Origin: Melanocharis versteri
Lineage: Eukaryota; Chordata; Aves; Passeriformes; Melanocharitidae
NCBI GenBank assembly: GCA_013397845.1
Contig: VZTG01003218.1
Span: 777,572-841,571 of the forward strand
DNA length: 64,000 nucleotides
Direction: 5' to 3'
The notes beneath the pieces are model-generated. The model did no database searches. It was not told the origin of the DNA and saw only the letters and a list, made by a program, of their open reading frames with translations. Numbering within the stretch: position 1 is the stretch's first letter; each line of letters starts with the position of its first letter. The position numbers were made by a program, and so were the translations under genes. Shown in pieces: positions 21,929 through 33,554 of the stretch.

Positions 21929-22559
21929 ATTACTTTGTTCTTTCTCTTGAAGTATCTTATCCCATTCATGGAGGTATTTGTGCTCTTCTTGGAGAGCTTT
22001 CTCCTAACTTCCAAGGGCCTTTTTCTTATTTGAAGGGGCATATTCCCATCTTGCAGAGCAAATTTCTCCTCACTGAGGGAATTTTTTTCTTCACAAAGAG
22101 CTTTTTCCTCTACCTGAATGGCTTTGTTTTCCTCCTGAAGAGCTTTAAGCTGGTCCTTGAAGGCTTTGTGTTACTCTCATAAAGCTAAAATCTCATGCTG
22201 AAGAGCTTTTTCCTTCAATGCAAATGCTCATTTTTATCCTTTGAGAGCCTTAATCTCTTCTCTGAGGGCTTTATTTTGTTGGCAGGCCTTTTGCTGTTTC
22301 TCAAGGTTCTTTGTTTCCTCTGAAGAGTCCCTATGCTTCTCTTGAAGGATTTTATTCTGTTCGCAAAGGACTTTGTTCTGTCTGTGGACACTTCGATTCT
22401 CCTGATAGTAGGCTTTGTTCTCAATATGAAATCTGTGTTCTTTTGCTGAAGATTTTGATTCTCTTCTTGAAAGGCCAGATTCTCCTTCCAGTTAGGTTGA
22501 ATCATGCCATGTGACAGGAGATGGCAAATAGGGGCGGCAGCAATAAATTGCTGATTTTC
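21929..22559 (-). pseudogene. Broken coiled-coil exon, possibly CBY2/SPERT-like
   Basis: The minus strand encodes a long heptad-type series built on E-N-K-A-L, seen as E-N-L-A-F-Q-E-E-N-Q-N-L in the first frame (near 22482-22447), then L-Q-E-E-N-K-A-I and similar units leftward. Such series form parallel coiled coils. The reading frame is broken: a shift near 22425, stops at about 22246, 22240, 22189 and 22183, and another shift near 22040. The series is plainly visible across these breaks, so this is a real decayed coding exon rather than chance. A possible acceptor (TTTTTTAAG, ending 22560) and a perfect donor consensus GTAAGT (plus positions 21923-21928) bound it, which suggests an unprocessed pseudogene rather than a retrocopy. 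The E-E-N-K-A-L style recalls chibby family member 2, but other coiled-coil proteins could look the same. Coordinates of the ends are inferred from the splice-like signals. Confidence 0.6.
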
Positions 22560-24899
22560 CTTAAAAAATATTTATGCTTTTAATCAGATGCTTTCTCACT
22601 TAGCTGCACCTTTCAGGGTCTGTGCTATGGTCCACGTGGGTGATTCCACTTTCCATAAGCAGTAGTCATGGAACAGAGAGTAGAGGTTAAGTGTCCATGG
22701 ATAACAAATAAGTAAGTAAATAAATAAATCTAGTACTAAATCTAAAATAAAAATAGTAGTAAATCAATACTGACATTTGACAAGCACTGTATATTTTTGC
22801 ATGTGCTGAAGTATGTACAGCTGATGAAATTTCACAAGGCTAACTTAATTATACTGGTATTTCCTTTCAGAGTCCTTTTAGAGTCTAAAAACTCTGTCAA
22901 TTTTTCTCATTATATAACTTGATTATAACTGAGGTAAGGTGGCATTAAACATTTTTTATTGTTGTTTATTCCTTATTCTACCCTACTGCAATAATGTTAT
23001 ATTGTTTGGATTGGAATAAATGTACAGACTAAGTAGGATTTTTATAAGTTTAATTTCAATATAAAGGACAATATTGTAAAATCGAGCATGTTTGGGATAT
23101 ATGCCTAGTGTTTGCGTGGAAACACTAAATAATTAGCTAACATGCCACTCAATCATATAATTTATATGTACAGCTAAATACATACACATATTCCAGCTGT
23201 TCAGAGAAACTATATTATATCTGTGGAGTACCCAGCAGAAAAAAATTATGATAAATTAGGGAAATCATGCAATAGTTACTGTTGTGCTATTCTTGAATCA
23301 GTTTGCCGTCTTGCAGCTCATGTCAGACATGTCAGTGAGGCTATCCTCAATGATGTAATTTTGAAAGGCATAGCAGCAGTGACACAGCATTAAGGGGCAG
23401 TGGTGATCAAATAAGTTGTGTCCATCCAAAGTAAATCATGAGGGTTTTTATGTCTAGGATTCTCTAGCAAGTCAGTCTTTGTTTTCATTGGTATTTTTTT
23501 TTCATATTTCTCCATCCATTATGTTCACTCAAAACATTATTTTCCATCTGGCTAAATTTTTTTTTGCCATTGGTATTGATGGCTGCCATGAAATATTTTC
23601 TTACATAGACTCTGAAAGTGAGTTTTTACTCCTAGCTACGTTGGCACAAACTTGGGGTGACTGTATTTGGAGTTATTTCTAAATTACAGAAATTTCATAG
23701 ATGAAACCATATATGGTCTCTCTATTATTCAAATCAGACTAGGATTAGTATTCAGAATTCCAAATATCGGAGTATATTTAGCAAATGCACACGAAAACTG
23801 AGAATTCAGTAATAAAAGAGCATGACGGTAGGGTGTCTGCAATCTTCCTTGCCTCCCAGGCAACACTTTTTTTTCCAGCTCAAACAAGATCCACGTATTT
23901 TATGACAACTACTTTGCTTTATTTGAAAAGAGCATAAATTACTTCAGACACATGAACATCTTAGATTACACTGGTAACTTGTCTACTCCTTATGAATTTT
24001 GGGGGGCATAGGAATTCTGTATTCTAACTAAAGTATAAACCTGTTTCCAATATTTGTTATCCGATCAAAGCAACTGATATGTGGGGTTTTTTTAATCATG
24101 CATTATGTGCTCAGGATATTAAAAAAAGTCCAGTGAGCTTACAATGAGATTTGGCAATTCTGTTTAAATCACTGCACACATCACATCATCTCTTTGTACT
24201 GTCTCTCAGCTCTGTTCTGTATGTTAATTAGATAGGGGACTGAAATATGGCATGTAAAATGCTCAGTAATCCCAGGAGATGAATATATACAATTCCCACT
24301 GAAAACTTTACAGGATGATCAGCCCTCTGAATCCTTTTCTCCAGGATATTTGATTCCCCTGCCTGCTCACGCAAATTAAATAGGCAGCGCAGATGAGTAA
24401 TATTGAAACCTATAATATCAAACAAGATCAGTATCTTGGGTTCATATATCTTTCCCAGTCTTTTTACCTCACTTTAACTCCTCAAGATCTATTTATATAT
24501 TATTTCTTCTATGCTTATCACCAAGATATGTCTGAACACTATAGCGCAGTTAATTTTTTCAGCTTCTTTAAAAATGTCTTAGTGATTTAAAAAAAAAAGC
24601 AGTTCATGTAATCAGTAGCTGTTGCTGTTGTTTCCATGTTAAAATGTAAAATTTAAAGTAACACTGCTTATTTTGATATGTAGGCCACTTCCTTTTATAA
24701 TTTAGGAATATAAATAGTAGGAAAAAGCTGTCAGTTTCAACAAGTGACAAAGACTAAAGCCATATTTCCTCGTCAATCTACATAGTAAAAGAATGCACTC
24801 CAGAGCTGGACTGAAACAATGCAGCTGAAATTATACCAATAATTATTTACTCCACTAGAAATTAAAATAAACTTCTCCTAACTCAGCTTCATGATGTTT
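22560..24899. other. Intergenic, no recognised feature
   Basis: AT-rich DNA. If the exon at 21929-22559 had upstream exons they would lie here, but I see no further coiled-coil coding. Confidence 0.55.
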
Positions 24900-25500
24900 T
24901 CTTGAGTCCTGTCACTGGTCACGACAGTGAAGAGATTGGTACCTGCCCCTGTGCTTCCCCTCATGAAGATGTTGAAGACTCTGATGAGGTCTCCTCTCAG
25001 TTTCCTCCAGGCTGAACAAACCAAGTGATCTCATCCACTTCTCATAAGGCTTGATCTCTAGACTCTTCACCATCCTTGTGGCCCTCCTCTGGATGCTCTC
25101 TAATAGCTCAGTGTCTTATATTGTGGCGCCCAAAACTGCCCCCAGCACTCGAGGTGAGGCCGCCCCGGTGCAGAGCAGAGCGGGACAATCCCCTCCCTTG
25201 CCCGGCTGGCGATGCTGGGCCTGATGCACCCCAGGACACACTCGGCCCTCCTGGCTGCCAGGGCCCTGCTGGCTCATGTTCAACTTGCCATCTACCAGGA
25301 CCCCCAGGTCCCTTTCTGCAGTTCTGCCCTCCAGCCTCTCACTCCCCAGTCTATACACACAAACTGCGTTGCCCCATCAAACGTGTGGAATCTGGCACTT
25401 ATCCTTGTGGAACTTCGTACAGTTGGTATTTGCCCGTCTCTCTCATTTGTCAAGGTTTCTCTGCAGGCCCTCTCTGCCCTTGAGGGAGTTGATCACGCTG
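24900..25500 (-). mobile_element. CR1 LINE fragment with ORF2 C-terminus, minus strand
   Basis: The minus-strand frame 25358-25116 (80 codons) reads Y-R-L-G-S-E-R-L-E then A-E-R-D-L-G-V-L-V-D-G-K-L-N-M-S-Q-Q, the very conserved end of CR1 ORF2. The lower part (24905-25110) is 3'-UTR-like, with GAGGTCTCCTCTCAG, AGGCTGAACAA and GTGGCCCTCCTCTGGATGC. The part at 25140-25300 is GC-rich and keeps CpG. It is truncated at both ends: no CR1 tail repeat on the left and no catalytic FADD block on the right. Confidence 0.82.
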
Positions 25501-26906
25501 CTGTTTGGTTATCAAAGTACATGCCAAATAAAGAGAATGTGAATACAGAGTTCTAAGATAACTAAAATAGAGATTAAAAACCGGTTTTATAATATTTCAA
25601 ATACTACATTTTACTACTGTAAGTAATTTTTGTAGTGAGCTCTATGATTGAAGGCAATGAGAGTATATCATTGCAATGCACGCTGCAGATGATTATTTCA
25701 GTGGGACAATGTGTGTAAAACCTAACATAATAGTGAAAATAGTGTCCTAGGCAAACTGTGATGTCAGTTTACCAATTCTTAATTCTGGTTGTTCTGATCA
25801 GAAATTAAAAATTACACTTTTCAAAATAAAGGTTTAGTCTAGAAATTTTACATTACAGGGAAATACAACAATCCAGACTTTTTTATGACACCCACCCTGA
25901 GTGGATATACAGCAAAGCAGCACACACACAGCATCTGTGAAAGATACAGAAAAAGAATCTGAGTTCCTGCTATAAGCTATGCAAAAACTGAACTATAAAC
26001 CACTCTCACAACCTTTTTGAATGCCCCCACTGCCCACATTTAGCTCTATTGCTCAGAAGAAATGAGTAGCAGAGCAGATATTTTCTTAATTTTCCAGGTG
26101 ACACTAGCGAAAAATTCTGATCAAACTCTGACCCCAAAATAGCTAGGCCTACAAAAGAATGTAAAGTACATGCAAAGAAAAACAATATAGTTCAAAAAAT
26201 ATGCTTATAAAATCAAAATCACACTCATTTTACAGCTTCTGTTACATATGCCAGTTGCTGCTGAATAAACCTAAAAACTCAAACTATAACCTAAAACGTA
26301 ACTGCCATATTTGGCCCATCTGGCACTTTTACCATTCTGACAATTTTATGCTGATGTAGCTTATTTTTTGGGTCATTCAAACTCATGATTTTCTCTCTCA
26401 AGTGGATACAAAATTTATGTTGTTGCTTTCAGGAGACTGAAAACCTGGACTAAGACAGATCTTTGCTCTACCTGCCGGAGATTAGCAGAGTACCACAGAG
26501 AGCAAAAGCTGATGGTGCTGTACATCTGTGCATTCAAAATTCAGTGGCACTAAGCCACCAGTCTCTTTTCTGCATGACCAACTGACTAATTACTTTACTT
26601 GGCCTTTCTGAGTCTCTTCAATTAATGCAATGTGCAGTTGTACACAGTAATGGAGTCACCCATACAGAACAGAATCTGGGCCAGAATAAGGCTCTAAGTC
26701 CCAGAAGCACCTGTTACAAATAGAGAATGTCCAGATGGTCTGGTCTTTGTGGGAAAGTGTCAAGAATTGACTTATCTGTCTTTCTTACTTTTGGTTTAAG
26801 GTCGTAAACATGATCCTTTTGAAGCAGAAAGCCAATCACATTTAGGAAAAAAAAAACAACAAAACAAACGGACCAAACCAACCAAACCAACATATCCAAA
26901 CCAAGA
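25501..26906. other. Intergenic, no recognised feature
   Basis: AT-rich DNA. An A/C-rich run (CCAAAC-type) at 26855-26905 leads into the GGAA array. Confidence 0.6.
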
Positions 26907-27045
26907 GGAAGGAAGGAAGGAAGGAAGGAAGGAAGGAAGGAAGGAAGGGAGGAAGGAAGAAAGGGAGGAAGGAAGGGAGGGAGGAAGGAAGGAAGGAAGG
27001 AAGGTAGGAAGGAAGGAAGGAAGGAAGGAAGGAAGGAAGGAAGGA
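26907..27045. repeat. (GGAA)n microsatellite, ~139 bp
   Basis: GGAA/AAGG units with a few GGGA and GGTA interruptions. It gives spurious poly-(PSFL) open frames on the minus strand. GGAA arrays can bind ETS-family factors, but nothing here shows that they do. Confidence 0.97.
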
Positions 27046-27693
27046 GACAAAGTAGGAAAATAGGAGCTTTCAGCAATGCATAAACCAGGTGGTTATTACT
27101 TATACTGCTGTTTATATTGTCCATTATTTGTTCCATTAAAATAATCTTATGACTGCCATTGTTCCTGGTTATTTCTTGAGATATCCTAACTGCTTTCAGG
27201 ATCTGACATAAAATTCTGTATTTCTTTCTCCATCTCATGCAGCTCAGGAAGCATGGAATGCAAACTCCATGGTTATTGTCAATGGAGAAAAGACAGTCAT
27301 AGATTAAGCAGGGCATTGTTAGAAAATAAATTAACATTCAGGAACAATCCTCACCATTATAAACCCAAATAACTGATATTCCTAAAAAAAAGAAAGAGAG
27401 AGAGACTGAAAGAAGAGCAGTATTTTCTAGTGTTTCTAAACAAAACCAAAGCAAAATAGATTATAAGAGATTTAAGTTCGAATTTACAAACTGTGGAATT
27501 CACTGTCACTAAATATTTCACATTTTTATGGTTTGCAGCTGTGTTTAAATAAATCTATCTAATTATATTGAAGGCTGCATTGTAATCACAGGCTAATCCC
27601 ATTTGCCTGCCCAGAATATGATAACAATGAGCTTGACTGGGTTATTAAGATTTACAAATGGAGTGGGTTGTGCATTTATCCTAAGGTTTTCAT
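27046..27693. other. Spacer between two purine/pyrimidine arrays
   Basis: About 650 bp of AT-rich DNA with no recognised feature. A short AAAGAGAGAGAG run lies near 27389-27404. Confidence 0.6.
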
Positions 27694-27780
27694 CTTCCTT
27701 CCTTCCTTCCTTCCTTCCTTCCTTCCTTCCTTCCTTCCTCCCTCCTTCCCTCCCTCCCTCCCTCTCTCCCTTCCTCCCCT
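27694..27780. repeat. (TTCC)n microsatellite, opposite sense to the GGAA array
   Basis: About eleven TTCC units followed by degenerate CCCTCC/CCTCCC sequence. It is the reverse complement of the array at 26907-27045. Confidence 0.96.
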
Positions 27781-28985
27781 CTGTCCTCTCTCTGCTTCAT
27801 ATACCACTCAGTGTCAGAGTAGTAAGAGAAAGGAGAAAGAATGAGTTGAGGAAGGGAGAGAGGAGGCTATGTCAGTAGAAGAAAAAATTGAATAAAACAT
27901 GTTTTCTGCCCACAAATTATTTCACTTGCATCAAATATTTGTTATTCTGCTTAATGAGTATAAACTTTAAAAGCCTAAAGCACTAACTGCCATACCCCTG
28001 CATGTTCACTTAACACAGAAAATGAAATCACAATTAGCTTTCTGAGTTCCTAACTCAAATTTTAACAAGAGTAGTAATGAATTCATATCAGTCACATGGG
28101 AAGCATGCCTATTTTTATTATTCATAAGCACTGAAATAATATTGGCTACTATAAATATGTAGAAGACATCCAGTATTTTTAATCATAAATTAAAGTAACC
28201 AACAGCTACCAGCAATAATTATGGATTTTTTTTGTAGTTGATGCATTATTTTCCTTAGAATTTTGAGAAACTTTAATATACATGGAAGAAAATTTCTGTA
28301 TTTTCAATGGCTCAAGAGACATATGCTACTTGAAATAAATCTAAGTGAATTGATTCACATGATGTTTGAAAATGTGAATAATAATCAATATTTTACTGGA
28401 TTTTTCAACACTCTTTTCACAGAACCAACATTTGAATTTTAGAATGTGAAAAGACCATGGAAGTGGCATGAGGAAAGGATTATCCCAAGGACAGAAAATG
28501 CAGTATTTGCTCTTAGTTGTAAAAACTGATAGAAAAGCTAAGATATTATGTTTGTAAAACAAATGGAAATACAACATAGGGCAATGTTATTAACATTTCA
28601 GAAAGGCTGAGTCATGCCTCGTTATGCTTCATCCTCACTTTATTTATGTAGAAAACAGATGAAATACTGCATATTCTAAGAAAGAACGGTGGATCCACTG
28701 GGGAAGGGCTACAGCTGTGAGCGTTTACCTGGACCTTTTCTTTTAAAAGCATATCTGTGCATTCACCTGGCTGTATCTGAGCAGTCAGATGTGGAGCAGA
28801 GCTCACCTTCAAATCCACATATGTAAGTAAGAGGGCATCATAAGAGAAAAACACTGGGCCAGATCCAACAACCCGACAGAAGTGAGGCTGCTGCAGCTCC
28901 GTGTTCCGAGGTGCAACCTGTAGCAAAGCTGAGCATATACAACCAGTGGGCACATGCATATATATCACACATGTTCACCCCACAT
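27781..28985. other. Intergenic, no recognised feature
   Basis: AT-rich DNA. Slightly GC-richer at 28680-28940 with chance open frames on the minus strand. Confidence 0.6.
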
Positions 28986-29343
28986 ATCATGGAATCGTAG
29001 AATAGTTTGGGTTGCAAGGGACCTTGTAGATCACCTAGATCCAATCCCCCTGCCATGGGCAGGGACACCTTTCACTAGGCGAGCGTAAGCTCAAAGCCCC
29101 ATCTAACCTGGCCATGACTTCCAGGGATGGACCACCCACAACTTCTCTGGGCAACCTGTTTCAGTGTCTCACCACTCCCACAGCAATGAATTTCCTCCTA
29201 ATATCTAGTCTAAACCTACTCTATTTTAGTTTGAATCTATTCCCCCTTGGCTCTTGTAAACAGTCCATTTCTGCCTTTGTTTTAGGCTACCTACAGGTAC
29301 TGGAAGGCTACGATTAGGTCACGCCCACTTTCTTTTTTTCCAG
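28986..29343 (-). mobile_element. CR1 LINE 3' end, minus strand
   Basis: The plus strand begins ATGGAATCGTAGAATAG, the CR1 3' tail in reverse. This is followed by the standard 3'-UTR order: GGGTTGCAAGGGACCTT, CCCCCTGCCATGGGCAGGGA, CAAAGCCCCATCTAACCTGG, CTCTGGGCAACCTGTT and CTCCTAATATCTAGTC. It stops near the start of the TTCTCCAGG block. The match to a CR1 3' end is close, so this is one of the less decayed CR1 pieces in the window. Confidence 0.85.
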
Positions 29344-29642
29344 GGTGGAAATTTATGTGTATATATATACACACATAAATGTACTGAACAGCAAACTATT
29401 GACACATGACAAGGCTTTTTTACCCCCTTACTCATTTATTTATCCATCCTTCTTCCTCCCCAAATCACCTAAATCCATTTTTCCTTCCTTTGATTCCTCC
29501 TCAAAGCATCACATATTAAGTCCTGTGCACTGCAGAGACATTCAACCTCTCAACTACTAAGTGGCCCTGTTGCCACCTGTCACTGAAGGTGGGGTAACTG
29601 AGGTTCTTGTCAATAATAGATCCCTTGGGGTGGATTAGAGTG

Positions 29643-29670
29643 AAATGACACTGAATGACCAGTGTCATTT
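29643..29670. repeat. Perfect 11-bp hairpin
   Basis: AAATGACACTG, loop AATGAC, CAGTGTCATTT. It lies near the presumed end of the LTR-like block. Confidence 0.85.
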
Positions 29671-29961
29671 ATATATGTATATGTATGGCAGGTTTATTTT
29701 AGAAAAATTTGGTTGCAGTGGAGAGGAGGTATGTAACTGTTTTAGTTATTATTTGTATAAAAGTATAAAGACATCAATTAAGAAAATATATAAGGAAAAG
29801 AAAGAAAGAGAAAGAAAGGATAAGAGTAGGTAGCAAAGATATCACTGCCTGTGGATCCAGCGACAAGGTTTGATTGTTGCAATTTCTATGTCCATTGGTC
29901 ACACTCGATTCATCAGGCATGGAGGTAGCTCCTGAATGATAAAGTTCAATGGGTTAATGTT

Positions 29962-30236
29962 CAAGTGGGAATGCCCATGTACCTCCCCTGGGCAGGGGTA
30001 AGTTTTACACTGTCTGTTGCAACACTGTGGCTCATGTGCAGTCCTCTGGTAGAAGGCCCCAGAAATCAGTCTGGAGGCACTTCGGGGATTTTTGATGGCT
30101 TATGATCCCTTCTAAGACATGACAGCTGCCTCTCATCTCAGCGTTGTTGAGCAGTTATGTTCCATCAGAAGGGATAAAAAACCTCAAGCTTATGTGTGAA
30201 TGTCCCCATACCTTCCCAGGGAGAAGTTTTACAACT
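29962..30236. repeat. Imperfect ~50-bp direct repeat pair
   Basis: 29962-30012 (CAAGTGGGAATGCCCATGTA...) and 30184-30236 (CAAGCTTATGTGTGAATGTC...) align with gaps. Both finish AAGTTTTACA followed by CTG. Units are 222 bp apart start to start. Confidence 0.55.
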
Positions 30237-30462
30237 GAGACAGCTTTGTAAGAGAGGACACTGGCATGATAAAAAGCACTATCCCACCTTGGAGGATCTG
30301 CTTCTTATCAGACTCTTCTCTTGGCTCAAAACAAGCTTCTTGCTAAACAAAGGTTGGTTTGTCTTGGTCATCAGTAATGAGGGCAGGGTATTATTTGGAC
30401 TCCCCTACTCGCTATTGTCTTTTTGTGCTCTGTTGTGGTTGTGGAGGTAACCCCTTGCCACA

Positions 30463-31909
30463 TCAATCAGTATGTATATCTCCTAGTACACAGACAGTCT
30501 GCTCAGTAGTCTGTTTCTAGAGACCATCTTTCTCCGCTGAAAAATGTGAACTGACTGAGAGCAACTGTGAGTAATCACAACTGCAAAAAAAAAATATTTT
30601 AAACCCACCACTTTTATTGGACAGGTGTGATGCTGGTGGAATTAATGTGCCAACTGCTATGTCATCACCCATGCAATTGTTTTAGAGCAAGGAATATTGC
30701 AAGAATTTAGCTTCACTCTAACATGGATAATTATGCAAAAGAAATCTATTTATCTTCTTAAATAATAAAAGTTAATAAATAAATCTTTCTAGTTGTTAAC
30801 TGCAAACTACATATATAACACAAACATATTTATAAATTTATATATACCATTTATATATATATACACACTATAATAGATACATGCAATATTATATATGTAG
30901 GATTAAAAATTACAAATTAGGTGGTTTCATGTCTTTTTTAAAATTTTCATCTCACACAGTCTGAAATTTATCCCGCCAAAATTCTGATGTCTACCAGCTA
31001 AGCATTTAAATCCAAGTAAGTAATGACAGACTTTCTTCATAGTCATGTCAGAGAAATACATGCCTCCAGGCTGAGATATATCTATTAACATAGGTATCTA
31101 AGAGGAATAAAATGAATCAGTGCTATCATCTAGATGGGCTTACTTTTGTTCATTATTTCAAGCTGACTAGCAAAGCTTAGATATCTGTATTTTAGGTAAA
31201 TAAAGTAGTTAGAATCCAGCATACGTAACAAAGGTAGAAGGCAGCTGTCAGAGAACATCTCCACATCCATCTCTTATGTGAAATTTTCTTTTGTTACATC
31301 CTTTCCATAAGGCAAAATGCAATAAATGATCCAGAAATTAAATGTTGATAGCATTTTCTATTTCCTTTGAAAATGACTTTGTGAAACTCATAGTCATGGG
31401 CACACAGGTCATTTAAAAGGATAAGACCTAATTTCCTGGAACATACCAAATCAGTATCTGACAGAGAAAAGACATTTTTACACTATCTTCCTAACTTGAT
31501 TTGACGTAAATATGAAGGAAGAATTAACATCCCAAAGCATGTCATGCCTGCACTCCTACCTGTTCAATCAGTGACAGGCTGAAGCTGTAGCTCTCCTCAT
31601 CATTCTTAATAACAGCATAAGATCATTTGCTCAAAGATGCACCCGAAATCAAAGTCCTCATTTAATTATACTTCCTTAAAAAAAACCCATAACCTTTCTA
31701 AGAATCAGTAACAGTTTGCTATACTTGGACCTCTTCATCTGTGTCTGCCTTTCTGAATAAACACCATGACAGAACCTGAAGTCAGATAAATACCCTACAT
31801 TTGGATTAGCTGCATAGAATCCCTTCACAATAAAATGGATACTTAAAAGATGTAATCCATCTTGTCCGAAATTTGGCATCTAAAATAGACTGTATCAATT
31901 CTTCCTCAT
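30463..31909. other. Intergenic, AT-rich, no recognised feature
   Basis: Contains an AT/AC-alternating low-complexity run at 30810-30872. Nothing else recognisable. Confidence 0.6.
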
Positions 31910-32420
31910 TGTGAGAGACTGGAGGAGAGGTTGACTGGTTCAAAACAACCAGTTGGAAGTGGTGGGGAACAGGGCAAGCTCAGCATAGGTGGGGCAGTGC
32001 TCTGCTCTCCCAGCACCCTTGAGCCTTCTTGCACTGTGCTGTGAAGTGCGTGAGCGTTGGAAAAGTCAGCACCAACTCCCACTGTAACGGGGGTGGTCGA
32101 CTGCAAGGGCCAGCTGGGAATATTCTGGCTCTGTGTAAAATGCAGGCCCGAGACTTTGGTGCTGAAATCAGCATAAGCTCACCTGGAGAAGGGCCCCAGC
32201 AGACCAGAACAGATAAAAGGACAGTGACACGTGTGCTGCAAGGCACACTCGACTACCCTTGGTTTGAAAGCAGCTGAGACAATGCTGAATCCTAGAGTGG
32301 TGACTATATACCGATCTCTCTTTCTCTTTCTCTTTCTCTTTCTCTTTCTCTTTCTCTTTCTCTTTCTCTTTCTCTTTCTCTTTCTCTTTCTCTTTCTCTT
32401 TCTCTTTCTCTTTCTCTTTC

Positions 32421-32463
<43 letters not shown>

Positions 32464-32900
32464 TTCTCTTTCTCTTTCTCTTTCTCTTTCTCTTTCTCTC
32501 TTCTCCTATCTTCTCCTTGAAAGATATTGTAAGTCAGATCAAAAATTTCCTGTCAATGCCTTGTAGAGTGTCTTGTTGTGTCTGGATAAGTTAAAGATTG
32601 CTAATTTAAAATTTGCCACATGCCATATTCAGTTGGAATGTTCTAAAGGCTGCAAGAAAAAGTTTTTACTGAACCTCCTGAGAATTCAGTTGTTTTTCCT
32701 GTGCGCCACACAGAGTAAATCTAAGTACATTCACCTAAACCCGAAGAGTGGACTGTGGCATGATATTTGTTTATTGTTCATCTTTGTACAGAAGCCTAAA
32801 GTGGCTTGCTCAGTTGTAGGTATGTGCTCGGAATCTTTCCCCGATTGTTCTGAATATCCTCCTCTACTTGGTATAAAAAAATCATTAACACTCTACTAGG
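31910..32900 (+). mobile_element. Possible LTR-type element containing a TTTCTC array
   Basis: The segment starts TGTGAGAGACTGGAGG and is GC-richer than its surroundings up to the array, with an AGATAAAAGG TATA-like site at 32210-32219. After the TTTCTC array (32315-32502) comes an AT-rich part to about 32900 that ends with a doubled CTACTTGGTATAAAAA / CTACTAGGTATAAAAA (32868-32907). The order and wording recall a bird retroviral LTR or leader, but I could not fix the ends or a target-site duplication, and no retroviral protein is encoded. Frames of 60-111 codons here are chance or low complexity. Confidence 0.35.
32315..32502. repeat. (TTTCTC)n microsatellite, ~188 bp
   Basis: About 31 hexamer units with one TCTCTC interruption near 32438. 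It is a pure pyrimidine strand. It creates an L-F/S-L open frame (32231-32566) that is not a gene. Confidence 0.98.
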
Positions 32901-33554
32901 TATAAAAATCACTATACCTCTTTCTTTTTTGCCAAAATCCATATTTCACAAAACATTTCTTCAGATGACACTCAGTTGTGGGACCAAGAAAATACAGGCA
33001 TGGTTGTCTACAGAAGACCAAATTTAGATGCTGTATACAGACTGACTTTTTACTCAAAAATATTTGAAGGAAGTTTTCAATTTTGTGAAATATAAGAGAA
33101 ACTTCTGGCAGGCAGTTAAAAGTCTCTTTACTTGCTGGATTTGTAAAGGTGATTCCATGCTTTGAACTCTTCTGTTTTATACTGGATTGATAATAGAAAA
33201 ATAAACTCGTATACCTAAACCCAGGGTAATTACGTTCAAATCAATCTGTAGTACTCACTGCATTGCTTTTATGTCCCAACTCCATTATGCCAGGGTTTTT
33301 TATTGCACACATCTAAGAGAAAACACAAAGGGGCATGATCTAGCTTCAGAAAAGTCTATGAAATATGCATGCCTTTCTACATATAATTAATTTGTCTGCA
33401 AATTCTGCCTTAATTAATGTATGTATTTTTCTCATATCAAACTGTTTAAAGTAAGGAAACTTTAGCCCTTTAACTGGTCCTTTTAATTCATACCTATTTC
33501 AGTTAAAATTTTGGGGAAACTAGTATTGAATTCTCCTTCTATGACAAAGTGACA
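32901..33554. other. Intergenic, no recognised feature
   Basis: AT-rich, unique-looking DNA. Confidence 0.6.

Larger units (their letters stand above)
29600..30462 (-). mobile_element. Possible LTR of an unclassified endogenous retrovirus, minus strand
   Basis: This is a GC-richer block in AT-rich DNA. On the minus strand a TGTGGCAAGGGGTTACC start is at 30462, a TATA-like TTATATATTTTC lies near 29787-29798, and AATAAA lies at plus 29693-29698. These fit a U3-R-U5 order. Inside the presumed U3 lies an imperfect ~50-bp direct repeat (29962-30012 and 30184-30236, sharing AAGTTTTACA and CCC(C)ATG/A.CCT wording), as retroviral enhancers often have. An 11-bp perfect hairpin lies at 29643-29670. 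I cannot name the family or find target-site duplications; the left end is a guess. Confidence 0.4.

Noticed and set aside
25076..25556. Three overlapping plus-strand frames of 88-135 codons
   Set aside because: They are antisense to the CR1 ORF2 C-terminus, whose protein match lies on the minus strand.
26714..27337. 207-codon minus-strand open frame, the longest in the window
   Set aside because: Its centre is a P-S-F-L repeat translated from the GGAA microsatellite; the flanks show no domain.
32231..32566. 111-codon frame of L-F and S-L repeats
   Set aside because: It is the translation of the TTTCTC microsatellite.
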